Of a DNA stretch of 44,829 nt, positions 34,083 through 42,183 are shown one piece after another. The stretch covers positions 1 through 44,829 of the forward strand of contig CALXUZ010000004.1 in assembly GCA_944391825.1 (NCBI GenBank). Reading direction: 5' to 3'. A program made the translations under genes and the position numbers. Within the stretch, counting starts at the first letter, position 1; every line of letters begins with the position of its first letter. The DNA comes from an uncultured Clostridia bacterium (GTDB lineage: Bacteria; Bacillota; Clostridia; TANB77; CAG-508). Below the pieces are notes generated by a model. The model saw nothing but the letters and a program-made list of their open reading frames with translations, made no database searches and was not told where the DNA came from.

Positions 34083-34111
34083 ATTTTATATTTAATATGC
34101 CTTTATGTCAA
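34083..34111 (-). promoter_or_regulatory. Sigma-A promoter of rny
   Basis: On the minus strand TTGACA (34106-34111), a 17-base spacer and TAAAAT (34083-34088), leaving a leader of about 90 bases. Confidence 0.78.
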
Positions 34112-34134
34112 GTATTTTTAAAAAAGTTATAAAT

Positions 34135-34166
34135 AAAAAACAACTCTATACAACGAGTTGCTTTTT
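34135..34166 (-). terminator. Terminator of xerD
   Basis: The minus-strand hairpin CAACTC / GAGTTG (34141-34160), loop GTTGTATA, is followed by six T residues (34135-34140). It lies right after the xerD stop. Confidence 0.82.
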
Positions 34167-34170
34167 TATT

Positions 34171-35052
34171 TTACGCTCTTGGGTGTGCTTTTTGGTAAAT
34201 ATCTTTTAATCCCGAATCTTGGAATTGCATATATACTTGTGTTGAGGTAATATCAGAGTGTCCAAGCATTGTTTGTATTGCTTTTAGGTCTGCTCCATTT
34301 TGTAACAAATGTGTTGCAAAAGAGTGTCTTAACACATGTGGTGTAATATCTTTTGTTATATGTGCTTGCTCTTTATAATATTTTATAATCTTCCAAAAGC
34401 CTTGTCTTGTTAATCTAGTTCCATTAATATTAACAAATAGTGCTCTTTCATTTTCGTTCTTAATTAGTATTGGTCTTGCTTCTTCTACATATTCTCTTAA
34501 TGCTTTTAAAGACATAGAACCTAATGGTATATTTCTTTGCTTTGAACCATTTCTGCATACAACAAATGATTCTTCTAAATTAACGTCATCAATATCTAAT
34601 GAAATTATTTCTGTTACCCTCATACCTGTTGCATATGCAAATTCAAGCATTGCCTTGTCCCTTGTGCCTTTTAAGTCAACATCTTTTGGTTGGTCCAAAA
34701 GTAATTCCACTTCTTGTGCTGTAAGTACACTTGGAACTCTTTTTTCTATTTTTGGTGATTGAATATCTTCTGTTGGATCGTGTTTTACTTTTTTTACACG
34801 TATTAAAAATTGATAAAATGATCTTATAGATGCTAAGTTTCTAGAAACTGTAGATGGTTTTTTTCCAATTTCTTTTAAATATTCTAGATAGGTTTTCATA
34901 TCTTCTTTATTAGCTTTTGCATAATTGATTTTGTTTTTCTCTACATATTCTTGATATTGTAAAATGTCTCTTCTATATGATTGTAAAGTATTCTCTGATA
35001 ATTTTTTTTCATCTTTAAGAAATTCTAAAAAAAGTTTGATTTGTTTTTCCAT
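34171..35052 (-). CDS. xerD: Tyrosine recombinase XerD
   Basis: A 293-aa integrase-family recombinase. The SAM-like core-binding domain is at 1-90. Catalytic residues are seen as Arg in FAYATGMRVTEI, Lys in the NGSKQRNIPLG hairpin, His-x-x-Arg in TPHVLRHSFATHL, His in LGHSDITST and the nucleophile Tyr in TQVYMQF. With XerC it resolves chromosome dimers at dif. Length and position before spoIIM fit XerD rather than a phage integrase. No dif site was identified here. Confidence 0.93.
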   Translation of the reverse strand: MEKQIKLFLEFLKDEKKLSENTLQSYRRDILQYQEYVEKNKINYAKANKEDMKTYLEYLKEIGKKPSTVSRNLASIRSFYQFLIRVKKVKHDPTEDIQSPKIEKRVPSVLTAQEVELLLDQPKDVDLKGTRDKAMLEFAYATGMRVTEIISLDIDDVNLEESFVVCRNGSKQRNIPLGSMSLKALREYVEEARPILIKNENERALFVNINGTRLTRQGFWKIIKYYKEQAHITKDITPHVLRHSFATHLLQNGADLKAIQTMLGHSDITSTQVYMQFQDSGLKDIYQKAHPRA

Positions 35053-35196
35053 TTTTGCTCCCCTATCCTTTATTCAATCTGTTTTTAGTTTATGTCTTCA
35101 CTTTACATAAACTATATATGTTATATCAAATTACTTTTAAAATGTAAATAGTTTTTTTAAAAAAGTCTTAATTTTCGTTATTTCATTACTAGAAAA

Positions 35197-35841
35197 CTAT
35201 AAATATTGCACGCATAGCATAAATAAATTTGATGAAATATATGCTTCTATTACTGACGAGGCAAGTAAAAGCGCAAGGATTATAAGTGAAAATAAAGTGT
35301 GCCTTATGATCTCTAATTTTATGTTTTCTTTTCGTTTATCTTTTACTATTGATTTATATAGTTTTATTCCACTTACTGCAAGTGCCAATATGCATGGAAT
35401 AATTATTACGTTTTGCAGTAGCATATATGACGAAAAAAATATGCTACCCTTTCCCAGTCCAAGTATTGCAATTAAGGCAGATACAGTATATCCTAGGCAA
35501 AATCCCCTGTATATTACAATTCCAAGAACTATTGGAATTCCAATAACTGTTGAACCTGCAAACCACATAATAATCACTAAAATTAAATTATTTTTAATTG
35601 AAGTTTGTAAAAGTTTGCCATTATCAATAGTAGAACCATTTTTTAATGAAGTTATAAATTCATTAATATATGTTTGTATTTCTTGTGCTTGCTCTGTTTT
35701 AAGATTATTTACAAAAAACACACCAAATGTAATTCCAATTAGCAAAATGCACGCTGTAAATAAATATGGCCTAATATTAGTTTTTATATGTTCTTTTACT
35801 GCATTTGCCAGCTTGGATTTTTTCTTATGCACCACTCTCAT
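35197..35841 (-). CDS. spoIIM: Stage II sporulation protein M
   Basis: A 214-aa polytopic membrane protein with about five TM segments. Family features include a basic N-terminus, NNLILVIIMWFAGSTVIGIP, VIYRGFCLGYTVSALIAILG and SSYMLLQNVIIIPCILALAV. SpoIIM is part of the DMP complex (SpoIID-SpoIIM-SpoIIP) that drives engulfment of the forespore. SpoIID and SpoIIP genes are not in the window. It lies upstream of xerD, as in related genomes. Confidence 0.95.
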   Translation of the reverse strand: MRVVHKKKSKLANAVKEHIKTNIRPYLFTACILLIGITFGVFFVNNLKTEQAQEIQTYINEFITSLKNGSTIDNGKLLQTSIKNNLILVIIMWFAGSTVIGIPIVLGIVIYRGFCLGYTVSALIAILGLGKGSIFFSSYMLLQNVIIIPCILALAVSGIKLYKSIVKDKRKENIKLEIIRHTLFSLIILALLLASSVIEAYISSNLFMLCVQYL

Positions 35842-35914
35842 TTTACTCCTCCGTACTTCAATGTTTATACATAATGTCTATTCAATAAAATGAGATTTAG
35901 AACTTAAGTACACT

Positions 35915-37108
35915 CTAATTTACTTCTATTTTTCCATATACTCCCCCTCCACCGGAGTGAATGCTTACTTTTCCTTCACGTGCAGAAATAATGGTATTTG
36001 CAATTTTTTCGCCTACAACGGCTTCTAAATCATCTTCTGATAATTTATGTAATATGTTCATTTCATTACCAAAATTAGATAGTAATTTTTCAATAGTTTT
36101 ATTTCCTAAACCTGGTACAAATGTTAGTGGTATTTGATATATGTATGGTGGTCTATTTTTAAGGCTTTTGCTTTCTTTTTTATCCGCTATTGTTATAATT
36201 CTATCTAACACTCCCATTGTAATATTATCCCCATGGCAAAATGGACACTCTGTGATAGGTGGCTTTCCTTCAAGCTGTTTTTCACATGTCTCACAATATG
36301 TTCTATGGTATTTGCCAAGCTTTGGGTCCATACCATAATTTGCCACTACTTTTCTACCTTCTTCATTTTTTAATGCTTTTAATAATTCTTTAAAAGAAAT
36401 ATCTCCTAATAGCATCTTATTATATTCTCTTGCTATTTTTGGAAGTGAGTGTGCATCAGAATTTGTAATAAAAGTTCTTGTTTCTAGCTCTGATATATGG
36501 TCTGCAAGCTCCGTATCTGCACTTAGTCCCAATTCTAATGCAAATATTTTATTGAACTTTTCCTTAAAAATCCTCTCCAACCTGCTTGTGCAATTCCCAT
36601 AAAAACTTTTATGTGGTGTAAAAGCATGTGCTGGAATTAAAATTCCGTTATATTTTTCTACAATATCAATTAATCTATATGCAGAAATACATGCCCTTTG
36701 TGAGCTTAATGTGATATTGCTTATATATCCACTCATTTCCCTTGAAAAAGCTTTTATATCTTCTAAATGTGGGAAATAGCAAAGGTTATGTGCACTACCA
36801 GTTTTTCCGTTTTCGTTTTCCTCAGATGTTTCTATCTCACTACCTAAAATAATGCAAACTTTATCTTTGTAAATAATTCCACCATCAGCAATTTCATATG
36901 CTTCACCAGTCTTTAAAAATTTTTCGATATCTTCAATAACATATGGTGAAGCACAATCTATAATCCCCACTACTTGAATTCCTTTTTTGTCATAGCACTC
37001 TTTTGCAATATTAGCAAAGTTTAGGCTTCTTGCAGCTGTAATTTTAATTGGTTTTCCATTTTCACTTCTTCCTATGTGTACATGTAAATCTGCAAAAATT
37101 TCCTGCAT
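35915..37108 (-). CDS. Endonuclease Q family DNA repair nuclease
   Basis: A 397-aa protein. An N-terminal PHP metallo-domain has FADLHVHIGRS, ILIPAHAFTPHKSFYG and FITNSDAHSLP as metal motifs. A zinc ribbon follows at about 270-292 (CETC and CPFC pairs), then helix-hairpin-helix segments (VPGLGNKTIEKLLSNFG). This is the layout of EndoQ (Bacillus YqxK), which cuts DNA 5' of deaminated bases such as uracil and hypoxanthine. It lies next to spoIIM, as in Bacillus. A conserved Gly-rich end (SGGGGVYGK) is present. Confidence 0.92.
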   Translation of the reverse strand: MQEIFADLHVHIGRSENGKPIKITAARSLNFANIAKECYDKKGIQVVGIIDCASPYVIEDIEKFLKTGEAYEIADGGIIYKDKVCIILGSEIETSEENENGKTGSAHNLCYFPHLEDIKAFSREMSGYISNITLSSQRACISAYRLIDIVEKYNGILIPAHAFTPHKSFYGNCTSRLERIFKEKFNKIFALELGLSADTELADHISELETRTFITNSDAHSLPKIAREYNKMLLGDISFKELLKALKNEEGRKVVANYGMDPKLGKYHRTYCETCEKQLEGKPPITECPFCHGDNITMGVLDRIITIADKKESKSLKNRPPYIYQIPLTFVPGLGNKTIEKLLSNFGNEMNILHKLSEDDLEAVVGEKIANTIISAREGKVSIHSGGGGVYGKIEVN

Positions 37109-37139
37109 TTTTTACCTCCTATTAATTTTCCAAATTAAA

Positions 37140-37168
37140 GGCGTTAGTTAAGCTAATGAACTAACGCC
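37140..37168 (-). terminator. Hairpin terminator after the 84-aa gene
   Basis: GGCGTTAGTT (37140-37149) pairs with AACTAACGCC (37159-37168), a 10-bp G+C-anchored stem. On the minus strand it is followed by TTTAATTT. It separates the unknown gene pair from endoQ. Confidence 0.8.
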
Positions 37169-37184
37169 CTAAATCAACATATGT

Positions 37185-37439
37185 TTATCTATATAAACCT
37201 TCTTCAACAGCTTCTTTGATTTCATTTCCTGTAACAGATGGAGTTTTCCCAGTATTACTATCGACTATTCTTTCTTGTTCAATTTCATGTGTCCTAATTG
37301 CTTCTCTTATTAGTCTATCAACAGCAACTATTTTTTTTATACCTTCCATTGGGTTATTATCATCTAATTCATTTATTTTATCTGAAGCATATTGTATAAC
37401 ATTTTTTCCTTTTACGCTACTTTTTTCTAATTCACTCAT
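37185..37439 (-). CDS. 84-aa helical protein of unknown function
   Basis: MSELEKSSVKGKNVIQYASD and what follows is a small, charged, soluble protein, mainly helical, with no Cys, signal or TM. VAVDRLIREAIRTHEIEQER looks like an amphipathic helix that could bind a partner. Its ATG overlaps the stop of the upstream gene by 4 bases (ATGA), and a terminator follows, so it is the second gene of a two-gene operon. I do not recognise the family. Confidence 0.7.
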   Translation of the reverse strand: MSELEKSSVKGKNVIQYASDKINELDDNNPMEGIKKIVAVDRLIREAIRTHEIEQERIVDSNTGKTPSVTGNEIKEAVEEGLYR

Positions 37440-37975
37440 ACTAAAACACTCTCCATTTCATTAACAAATTCTTTAAAATTTGGCAAGTAACGGTTATATT
37501 TATCTCTTAAGTTTCTATATTCCAAAAGAACAAGTGCCTCATCTGTTTTAAAAGCAATTCTTTCTGGTCTATCTAATAGCATACCACCAAATTGATCTAC
37601 TAGTTCTAAAACATCACTTTCCTTTTCTCTTGGTGAGCTTCCACTATACCTATTTACTTCCTCGCAAATTTTACAAAATTTATCCGAAAATCCTAGTGAA
37701 CCTAAGTAATCCGCACCATCTTTTGCATATGATTTTATTTTTGATAAGTCCTGTGGGTCATTACTTTTTTGGCAGTTGCATAATAAGCATGCTGTCAAAA
37801 CCAAGTTTTTATCCAAGCCTAAATCTGTATGGTCTAAAAACAATTTAGCAAGAAAAGTTTTAAATATAACAGAATTATCAAAAAATATTCCCGTTTTTTT
37901 CTTTAGGTAATACATGATTTCCATTTTCTTTACCCAATCTTTTTCAGAAAGGATATAATCAGCAAATGTTTCCAT
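37436..37975 (-). CDS. Unknown protein, possibly degenerate HD-domain
   Basis: A 179-aa soluble protein. The pattern VLTACLLCNCQKSND followed by GADYLGSLGFSDKFCKICEE, with a later Asp in VLELVDQFGGMLLD, resembles HD-superfamily phosphohydrolases. In those the corresponding motif would be LLHDIGK; here the His-Asp pair is missing, so no metal catalysis is expected. It is translationally coupled to the 84-aa gene. The HD resemblance is weak and a different helical fold is possible. Confidence 0.6.
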   Translation of the reverse strand: METFADYILSEKDWVKKMEIMYYLKKKTGIFFDNSVIFKTFLAKLFLDHTDLGLDKNLVLTACLLCNCQKSNDPQDLSKIKSYAKDGADYLGSLGFSDKFCKICEEVNRYSGSSPREKESDVLELVDQFGGMLLDRPERIAFKTDEALVLLEYRNLRDKYNRYLPNFKEFVNEMESVLV

Positions 37976-38043
37976 GTGTTTTCTCCCCTTTACCGGATTT
38001 TTCTTATGTTATTAATAATAAAGCATCCTATTTATTTGATTTT

Positions 38044-38072
38044 ATTATATGTTAAATTTTCTTGCAATTCAA
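38044..38072 (-). promoter_or_regulatory. Sigma-A promoter of the unknown gene pair
   Basis: On the minus strand TTGAAT (38067-38072), a 17-base spacer and TATAAT (38044-38049), about 70 bases before the 179-aa gene. Confidence 0.7.
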
Positions 38073-38123
38073 TATTGTTACAGAAATGTTATACAATTGT
38101 AATATTGCTGTAATATTTTTTAA

Positions 38124-38183
38124 GTCTGTCCCTAATTACGACAAAAGTGGTAGTTTGGACTGTCCCCAAAGTGACATTATTTG
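38124..38183. repeat. Palindromic repeat (type R2, copy b) running into coaE
   Basis: GTCTGTCCC, then GACAAAAGTGGTAGTTTGG and CCCCAAAGTGACATT. It aligns with the reverse complement of 13293-13371, with most differences in the centre and a few lost G residues. From 38136 onward it lies inside the coaE reading frame and encodes the protein's last 13 or so residues. Confidence 0.78.
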
Positions 38184-38741
38184 TTTTTCTACCTCCTCTA
38201 TTTTTCCATTATTTACTATAACATACCTACTTTTTTGAGTATAAAAATCATTTGGTTTTTGTGCCTTTAGCCTTGCCATTGCCTGCTCTTCCGTTATTCC
38301 ATCTCTTTTAGTTATTCTTTCAATTTGCACCTCAAAATTATCTGAAATTACTGCTATCACGAACTCGCATATTTCATCCAGCTTTGCTTCAAATAATAGT
38401 GGTGCATCTATTGCAATTATTTTTTTGTTATTTTTTAATTTTTCAACCTCTTCTTTTATTTTTTCTTTAATATGCTTAAGTGTGCAATTATTTAAAATCT
38501 CTCTTTTTTCATTACTACTATATATAATTTCAGCTAGTTTTTTTCTATCTAGTTCTCCATTTTCTAATAATATCTCTTTTCCAAATTTTTCTACAATTTC
38601 TTCTAAATATACAGTCCCCTTCTTAGATAATTGCTTAGAAATTTTATCAGCATCTATAATTTGGGCATTATATTCTTTTTTAAGTATTTCACATACTGTG
38701 CTTTTTCCTGCACCAGAACTGCCTGTAATCCCTATAATCAT
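38136..38741 (-). CDS. coaE: Dephospho-CoA kinase
   Basis: A 201-aa P-loop kinase catalysing the last step of CoA synthesis. Walker A is GITGSSGAGKSTVCEIL (residues 4-20). The substrate segment IDADKISKQL, the lid with RITKRDGITEEQAMARLKAQ and NDFYTQKSRYVIVNNG match the family. The final residues SLWGQSKLPLLS are encoded by the R2 repeat, so the natural C-terminus was probably replaced or extended. The core is complete and should be active. It overlaps tmcAL by 4 bases and is co-transcribed with it. Confidence 0.95.
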   Translation of the reverse strand: MIIGITGSSGAGKSTVCEILKKEYNAQIIDADKISKQLSKKGTVYLEEIVEKFGKEILLENGELDRKKLAEIIYSSNEKREILNNCTLKHIKEKIKEEVEKLKNNKKIIAIDAPLLFEAKLDEICEFVIAVISDNFEVQIERITKRDGITEEQAMARLKAQKPNDFYTQKSRYVIVNNGKIEEVEKQIMSLWGQSKLPLLS

Positions 38742-39997
38742 TTTCGTTTAGCTCCTTTTATGTCATCAATAGTAACAATTTTATTTGTATAATCCAAGTT
38801 TGCCCATGAATCCTTTTCATATCCTAAAGTATATACATTTGTTGCATAAATATCCATTTTAAGCATCTCTTTTAATTGTTTGTTTTTACTTGTCTCCATA
38901 AATTTTTTAACAGAAGTAACTAGATTAAGCTTTGGATTCTTAGCCATTGCCTCTGATATTAGTTGCTTCCCTTTCTCTGTAAAGCCCAACACACGTATAT
39001 ATGGTGTTACCTTTTTGGAAGTATCCATCGTTTTTTTAGTAATTCCTAATAATGTATAAATCAAGATTCTTTGAATTCTAGTTTGTGTATATCTTTTTGA
39101 TTTTATAATATTTACTAAATCTATAATGTTATTACATGAGTCTGCAGCATTTTTTATTGCATTTTCCAAGCCTTCCGAAACATCTGTAAGCTCCTTAATT
39201 TCTGCAATTGTCATAGTTCTTAGTTTATATAAAATTTCATCTTGAAATTTTGATAAATCTAGCACATAATGTCCTTTTTGTAATTCCTGCGCTAATAATA
39301 CATATGATGAACGTGGAATTACCTTCATAATTTCATTAAATTGCCTATTTATAATCATCTTTCTAATAGCTGTAGCACTTGCAAAATCATCCACAATAAA
39401 ATTATCATGATAATATACTTTTTCTCTTTGTATTCCAATTGGCTTTAATGGGCTTTTTTGTTTTTTTATTGCTTTTAAATATTCTATTCCCAGTATATTA
39501 TTGGAACCTGATAAAACATTTGCATATCTTTTTATATCATTTAGATACATCATAAGTGCGCTTTCCCTTGCTTTTGGATATGAAATGCCTCTGCCTAATT
39601 CGTGATTTAACATTGTTACATATTCTTTTGGCTCTTGATAAAGAACATTTGCAATATTATTTAATGTTGATATATCTTTTGCTTCCATGCCAAAAGATAT
39701 GCTATCTACTACTCCTAGTTCATCTAAAATTTTAATAGCTCCCTCTGCAAAATTTTCAGCACTTGAAGTTGAATATACAGTTGGCAATTCTATAACCAAA
39801 TCTGCTCCATTTGCTATAGCCATCTTTGTTTTAGTCCATTTATCTATAATTGAAGTGTTTCCCCTTTGCACAAAGTTACCTGAAATAACACAAACTACAC
39901 AATCACTATTGTCTTGAGATATTGATTGCTTAATATGGTATAAATGCCCATTATGAAATGGATTATATTCAGCTATTATTCCAAGTACTCTTGGCAA
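38738..39997 (-). CDS. tmcAL: tRNA(Met) cytidine acetate ligase TmcAL
   Basis: A 419-aa nucleotidyltransferase-like enzyme (formerly YlbM/DUF795) forming N4-acetylcytidine at the wobble base of elongator tRNA-Met using acetate and ATP. The N-terminal VLGIIAEYNPFHNGHLYHIK carries the HxGH-type motif. FVQRGNTSIIDKWTKTKMAI and the later ISYPKARE segment also fit. A TTG at 39997 is chosen, because GGGGGTGG lies about 8 bases upstream and family members begin just before VLGI. A GTG at 40006 is an alternative but the G-run touches it. It is followed by coaE. Confidence 0.92.
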   Translation of the reverse strand: MPRVLGIIAEYNPFHNGHLYHIKQSISQDNSDCVVCVISGNFVQRGNTSIIDKWTKTKMAIANGADLVIELPTVYSTSSAENFAEGAIKILDELGVVDSISFGMEAKDISTLNNIANVLYQEPKEYVTMLNHELGRGISYPKARESALMMYLNDIKRYANVLSGSNNILGIEYLKAIKKQKSPLKPIGIQREKVYYHDNFIVDDFASATAIRKMIINRQFNEIMKVIPRSSYVLLAQELQKGHYVLDLSKFQDEILYKLRTMTIAEIKELTDVSEGLENAIKNAADSCNNIIDLVNIIKSKRYTQTRIQRILIYTLLGITKKTMDTSKKVTPYIRVLGFTEKGKQLISEAMAKNPKLNLVTSVKKFMETSKNKQLKEMLKMDIYATNVYTLGYEKDSWANLDYTNKIVTIDDIKGAKRK

Positions 39998-40022
39998 TCT
40001 GCCCACCCCCAGTTTATTTTAC

Positions 40023-40051
40023 TTGAATATTTTTAATTTCATTGATATAAT
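40023..40051 (+). promoter_or_regulatory. Sigma-A promoter of rnhA
   Basis: TTGAAT (40023-40028), a 17-base spacer and TATAAT (40046-40051), about 40 bases before the rnhA start. Confidence 0.75.
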
Positions 40052-40093
40052 ATCATAAAATATTTTAATTTACAATGTTCAAAGGAGAAATAT

Positions 40094-40534
40094 ATGGATA
40101 ATGTTACAATTTATACAGATGGTGCTTGTAGTGGTAATCCTGGGCCTGGTGGCTGGGGTGCTATTTTAATGTTTGGTGAAAATATGAAAGAAATTTCCGG
40201 TGGCAAAAAAGATACAACAAATAATGTAATGGAACTAACAGCAGTTATCGAGGCTTTAAAATTATTAAAGCGCCCTTGCAATGTTGATTTATATAGTGAT
40301 AGCGCATATGTAGTAAATGCTTTTTTGCAAAATTGGATTTTGGGTTGGATAAAAAAAGGATGGATTAATTCTAATAAGGAAGAAGTAAAAAATAAAGAAC
40401 TTTGGCAAGAATTAGTAAACTTAACCAAAGTTCATAATGTTACTTTTCATAAGGTTAAAGGTCATAGTGATAATGAATTTAATAACCGCTGTGACGAGCT
40501 TGCTAGAAAAGCAATTAGTGCTAATTTGGACTAA
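40094..40534 (+). CDS. rnhA: Ribonuclease HI
   Basis: A 146-aa RNase H type 1 that removes RNA from RNA-DNA hybrids. The catalytic carboxylates are D9 (YTDGACSGNPG), E47 (NNVMELTAV), D69 (LYSDSAYVV) and D134 (NNRCDELA), with H124 in KVKGHSDN. The basic protrusion region (NWILGWIKKGWINSNKEEVK) is present. AAAGGAGA precedes the ATG. Its stop overlaps by three bases the stop region of the convergent membrane protein gene, inside a hairpin. Confidence 0.98.
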   Translation: MDNVTIYTDGACSGNPGPGGWGAILMFGENMKEISGGKKDTTNNVMELTAVIEALKLLKRPCNVDLYSDSAYVVNAFLQNWILGWIKKGWINSNKEEVKNKELWQELVNLTKVHNVTFHKVKGHSDNEFNNRCDELARKAISANLD

Positions 40535-40542
40535 TTGCTTTT
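40507..40542. terminator. Convergent terminator embedded in two gene ends
   Basis: AAAAGCAATTAG (40507-40518) and CTAATTGCTTTT (40531-40542) are exact inverted repeats with a 12-base loop. The left arm encodes rnhA codons; the right arm holds both stop codons and the final codons of the opposite gene. A T-rich stretch follows on the plus strand. Confidence 0.7.
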
Positions 40543-41358
40543 AGTCTTTTTTATACCCTTTTTTACACTATCTTTAACTTTTCCTGCCTTCTCTTTTGCG
40601 TCATTTACATATTCATTAAAATCTTCCTTCATCTCATTAGCTTTGGTTGCAATATCTTCTTTCATCTCATTTGTTTTTTGTCTTATAATCTCGCTTTTTT
40701 CCTTTAATATTGCTGTTAGCTTTGGAAATGCGTTAACCAATCTTCTATTTAAAATAGATTTATCTTTTAGAAATTCTTTTACTTTTTGTGATATTTCCTC
40801 CGTGTTATCCTTTGGATTTTCCTTATCAAATTTCGTAGTGGCTAAACGCACATTTGAAATTACTTTCAGAGAAACCAGATTGTCCGCTATAAAAAGTACT
40901 AATACTGCAATTGCTATAATATTTAAAATATTTTCTGGTACTTTGCTTAAATTATCAAAAATAAATGGATTTACTAAATAAATTAGTATTAATCCTAAAA
41001 TTCCAAAAGGTATAATTGTTTCTAGACATACTCTGCCATTTATATTATATCTATTTTCACTATAATCCCACCATCTCGCATGAAAAAGTTTTTCCATTAT
41101 ATAACTTGTAGCATATTCCAAAATTCCGCAAATTAAAATTGCCATGCTGAATAATGCAACTGGGTGTTCTTCTAGTCCAGTTAAACACACAGTTATTAGT
41201 AGTCCACCACAACCATAAATTGGGCAATATGGACCTATTAAAAATCCCCTGTCAGCAAATTTATGTTTTTGAATTAGTTGCAAAGTTACTTCCATAATCC
41301 ACCCACAAATTGATATTATTATAAAATATAGAAAATAAGTTGCTATACTATATTCCAT
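40531..41358 (-). CDS. Putative ABC-transporter type IV (CmpB-like) membrane protein
   Basis: A 275-aa protein. Residues 1-165 hold about five TM segments with the family pattern FIIISICGWIMEVTLQLIQK, ADRGFLIGPYCPIYGCGGLL, and YIMEKLFHARWWDYSENRYN plus NGRVCLETIIPFGILG (Pfam PF06541). The name of that family does not imply a proven transporter. Residues about 185-275 form a Lys/Glu-rich amphipathic tail (KEDIATKANEMKEDFNEYVN) likely to be coiled-coil. It lies 17 bases after the VTT-domain gene on the same strand. Its end is shared with rnhA. Confidence 0.88.
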   Translation of the reverse strand: MEYSIATYFLYFIIISICGWIMEVTLQLIQKHKFADRGFLIGPYCPIYGCGGLLITVCLTGLEEHPVALFSMAILICGILEYATSYIMEKLFHARWWDYSENRYNINGRVCLETIIPFGILGLILIYLVNPFIFDNLSKVPENILNIIAIAVLVLFIADNLVSLKVISNVRLATTKFDKENPKDNTEEISQKVKEFLKDKSILNRRLVNAFPKLTAILKEKSEIIRQKTNEMKEDIATKANEMKEDFNEYVNDAKEKAGKVKDSVKKGIKKTKSN

Positions 41359-41375
41359 TAGTTTCTCCCCTTAAT

Positions 41376-42089
41376 TTATCTAATTGCTTTCATTGCTTCA
41401 TCTGTAATTTTATCTTTATCAAATTTTCGCATAATTAAAACTGCTATTGCAACAATAGCAAATGTTGCTCCATAAATCATTAAGCTAAACTTCCAATTTC
41501 CTTCTAGCAAACTTGCTCCTGCCCATGTAGAAGAAACAACTGAAGGAAATCTTGCAAGTGAAGAAATAACAATAAATTCTAGTGGCCTAATTGGAAGTAA
41601 TGCTGCTATGTATGTTAATAAGTCCTTTGGCGTTCCAGGTATGAAAAACAAAATAAATATAATAAAACGTATAGTTTTTGGATTTTGAAATATTTTGCTT
41701 TTCTCTATTTTTTCTATCTTTTCTTTACTTACAAAATCATAAATAAATTTTCTACCAAGCTTATGTACTAACAAATATATAAAAGCAGTAATGAGCATTG
41801 AAGATATCATGATAAATACTGTTCCCCATATCTGTCCATAGCAGATACCTGCCAGTATTTCAATTGGTTCACCTGGTATTATAAATAAAAATATTTGTGC
41901 AAATTGCAATCCAAATAGCATTAAAACACCTAAAAATCCAGAACTACTAATTTTGTCTTTAAAAGCCTCTTGTCCTTCTGCCGTATTTAGTTCTGATATT
42001 AAAGGTATCAAATATATAGTTACTCCTATCATAATTGCTATTACTGCTATTAATAATATTATTTTAAAAATTTTAGTTCTTTTATTCAT
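41376..42089 (-). CDS. TVP38/TMEM64 (VTT/DedA superfamily) membrane protein
   Basis: A 237-aa protein with about six TM segments. The VTT-domain hallmarks are FLFIIPGEPIEILAGICYGQ near residue 69 and RFIIFILFFIPGTPKDLLTY with the re-entrant-loop proline-glycine, then ISSLARFPSVVSSTWAGASL. Relatives of the DedA branch move undecaprenyl phosphate or phosphatidylethanolamine across the membrane. The function of the TVP38 branch is less clear. It precedes the CmpB-like gene by 17 bases. Confidence 0.9.
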   Translation of the reverse strand: MNKRTKIFKIILLIAVIAIMIGVTIYLIPLISELNTAEGQEAFKDKISSSGFLGVLMLFGLQFAQIFLFIIPGEPIEILAGICYGQIWGTVFIMISSMLITAFIYLLVHKLGRKFIYDFVSKEKIEKIEKSKIFQNPKTIRFIIFILFFIPGTPKDLLTYIAALLPIRPLEFIVISSLARFPSVVSSTWAGASLLEGNWKFSLMIYGATFAIVAIAVLIMRKFDKDKITDEAMKAIR

Positions 42090-42183
42090 TTAATTTCTTA
42101 TTCCTTTTCGCTTAATGGTAGAATTATACAATATTTTGCTATAAAATAAAAGCATCTTTATGAATTTAATATTTTCTTAATAT

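Noticed and set aside
34171-35052. Phage or ICE integrase
   Set aside because: Length, sequence and position next to spoIIM fit the housekeeping XerD; no excisionase, attachment site or phage genes are near.
40531-41358. True ABC transporter permease
   Set aside because: The family name mentions ABC transporters, but there is no ATPase gene and no permease signature; it is listed only as a CmpB-like membrane protein.
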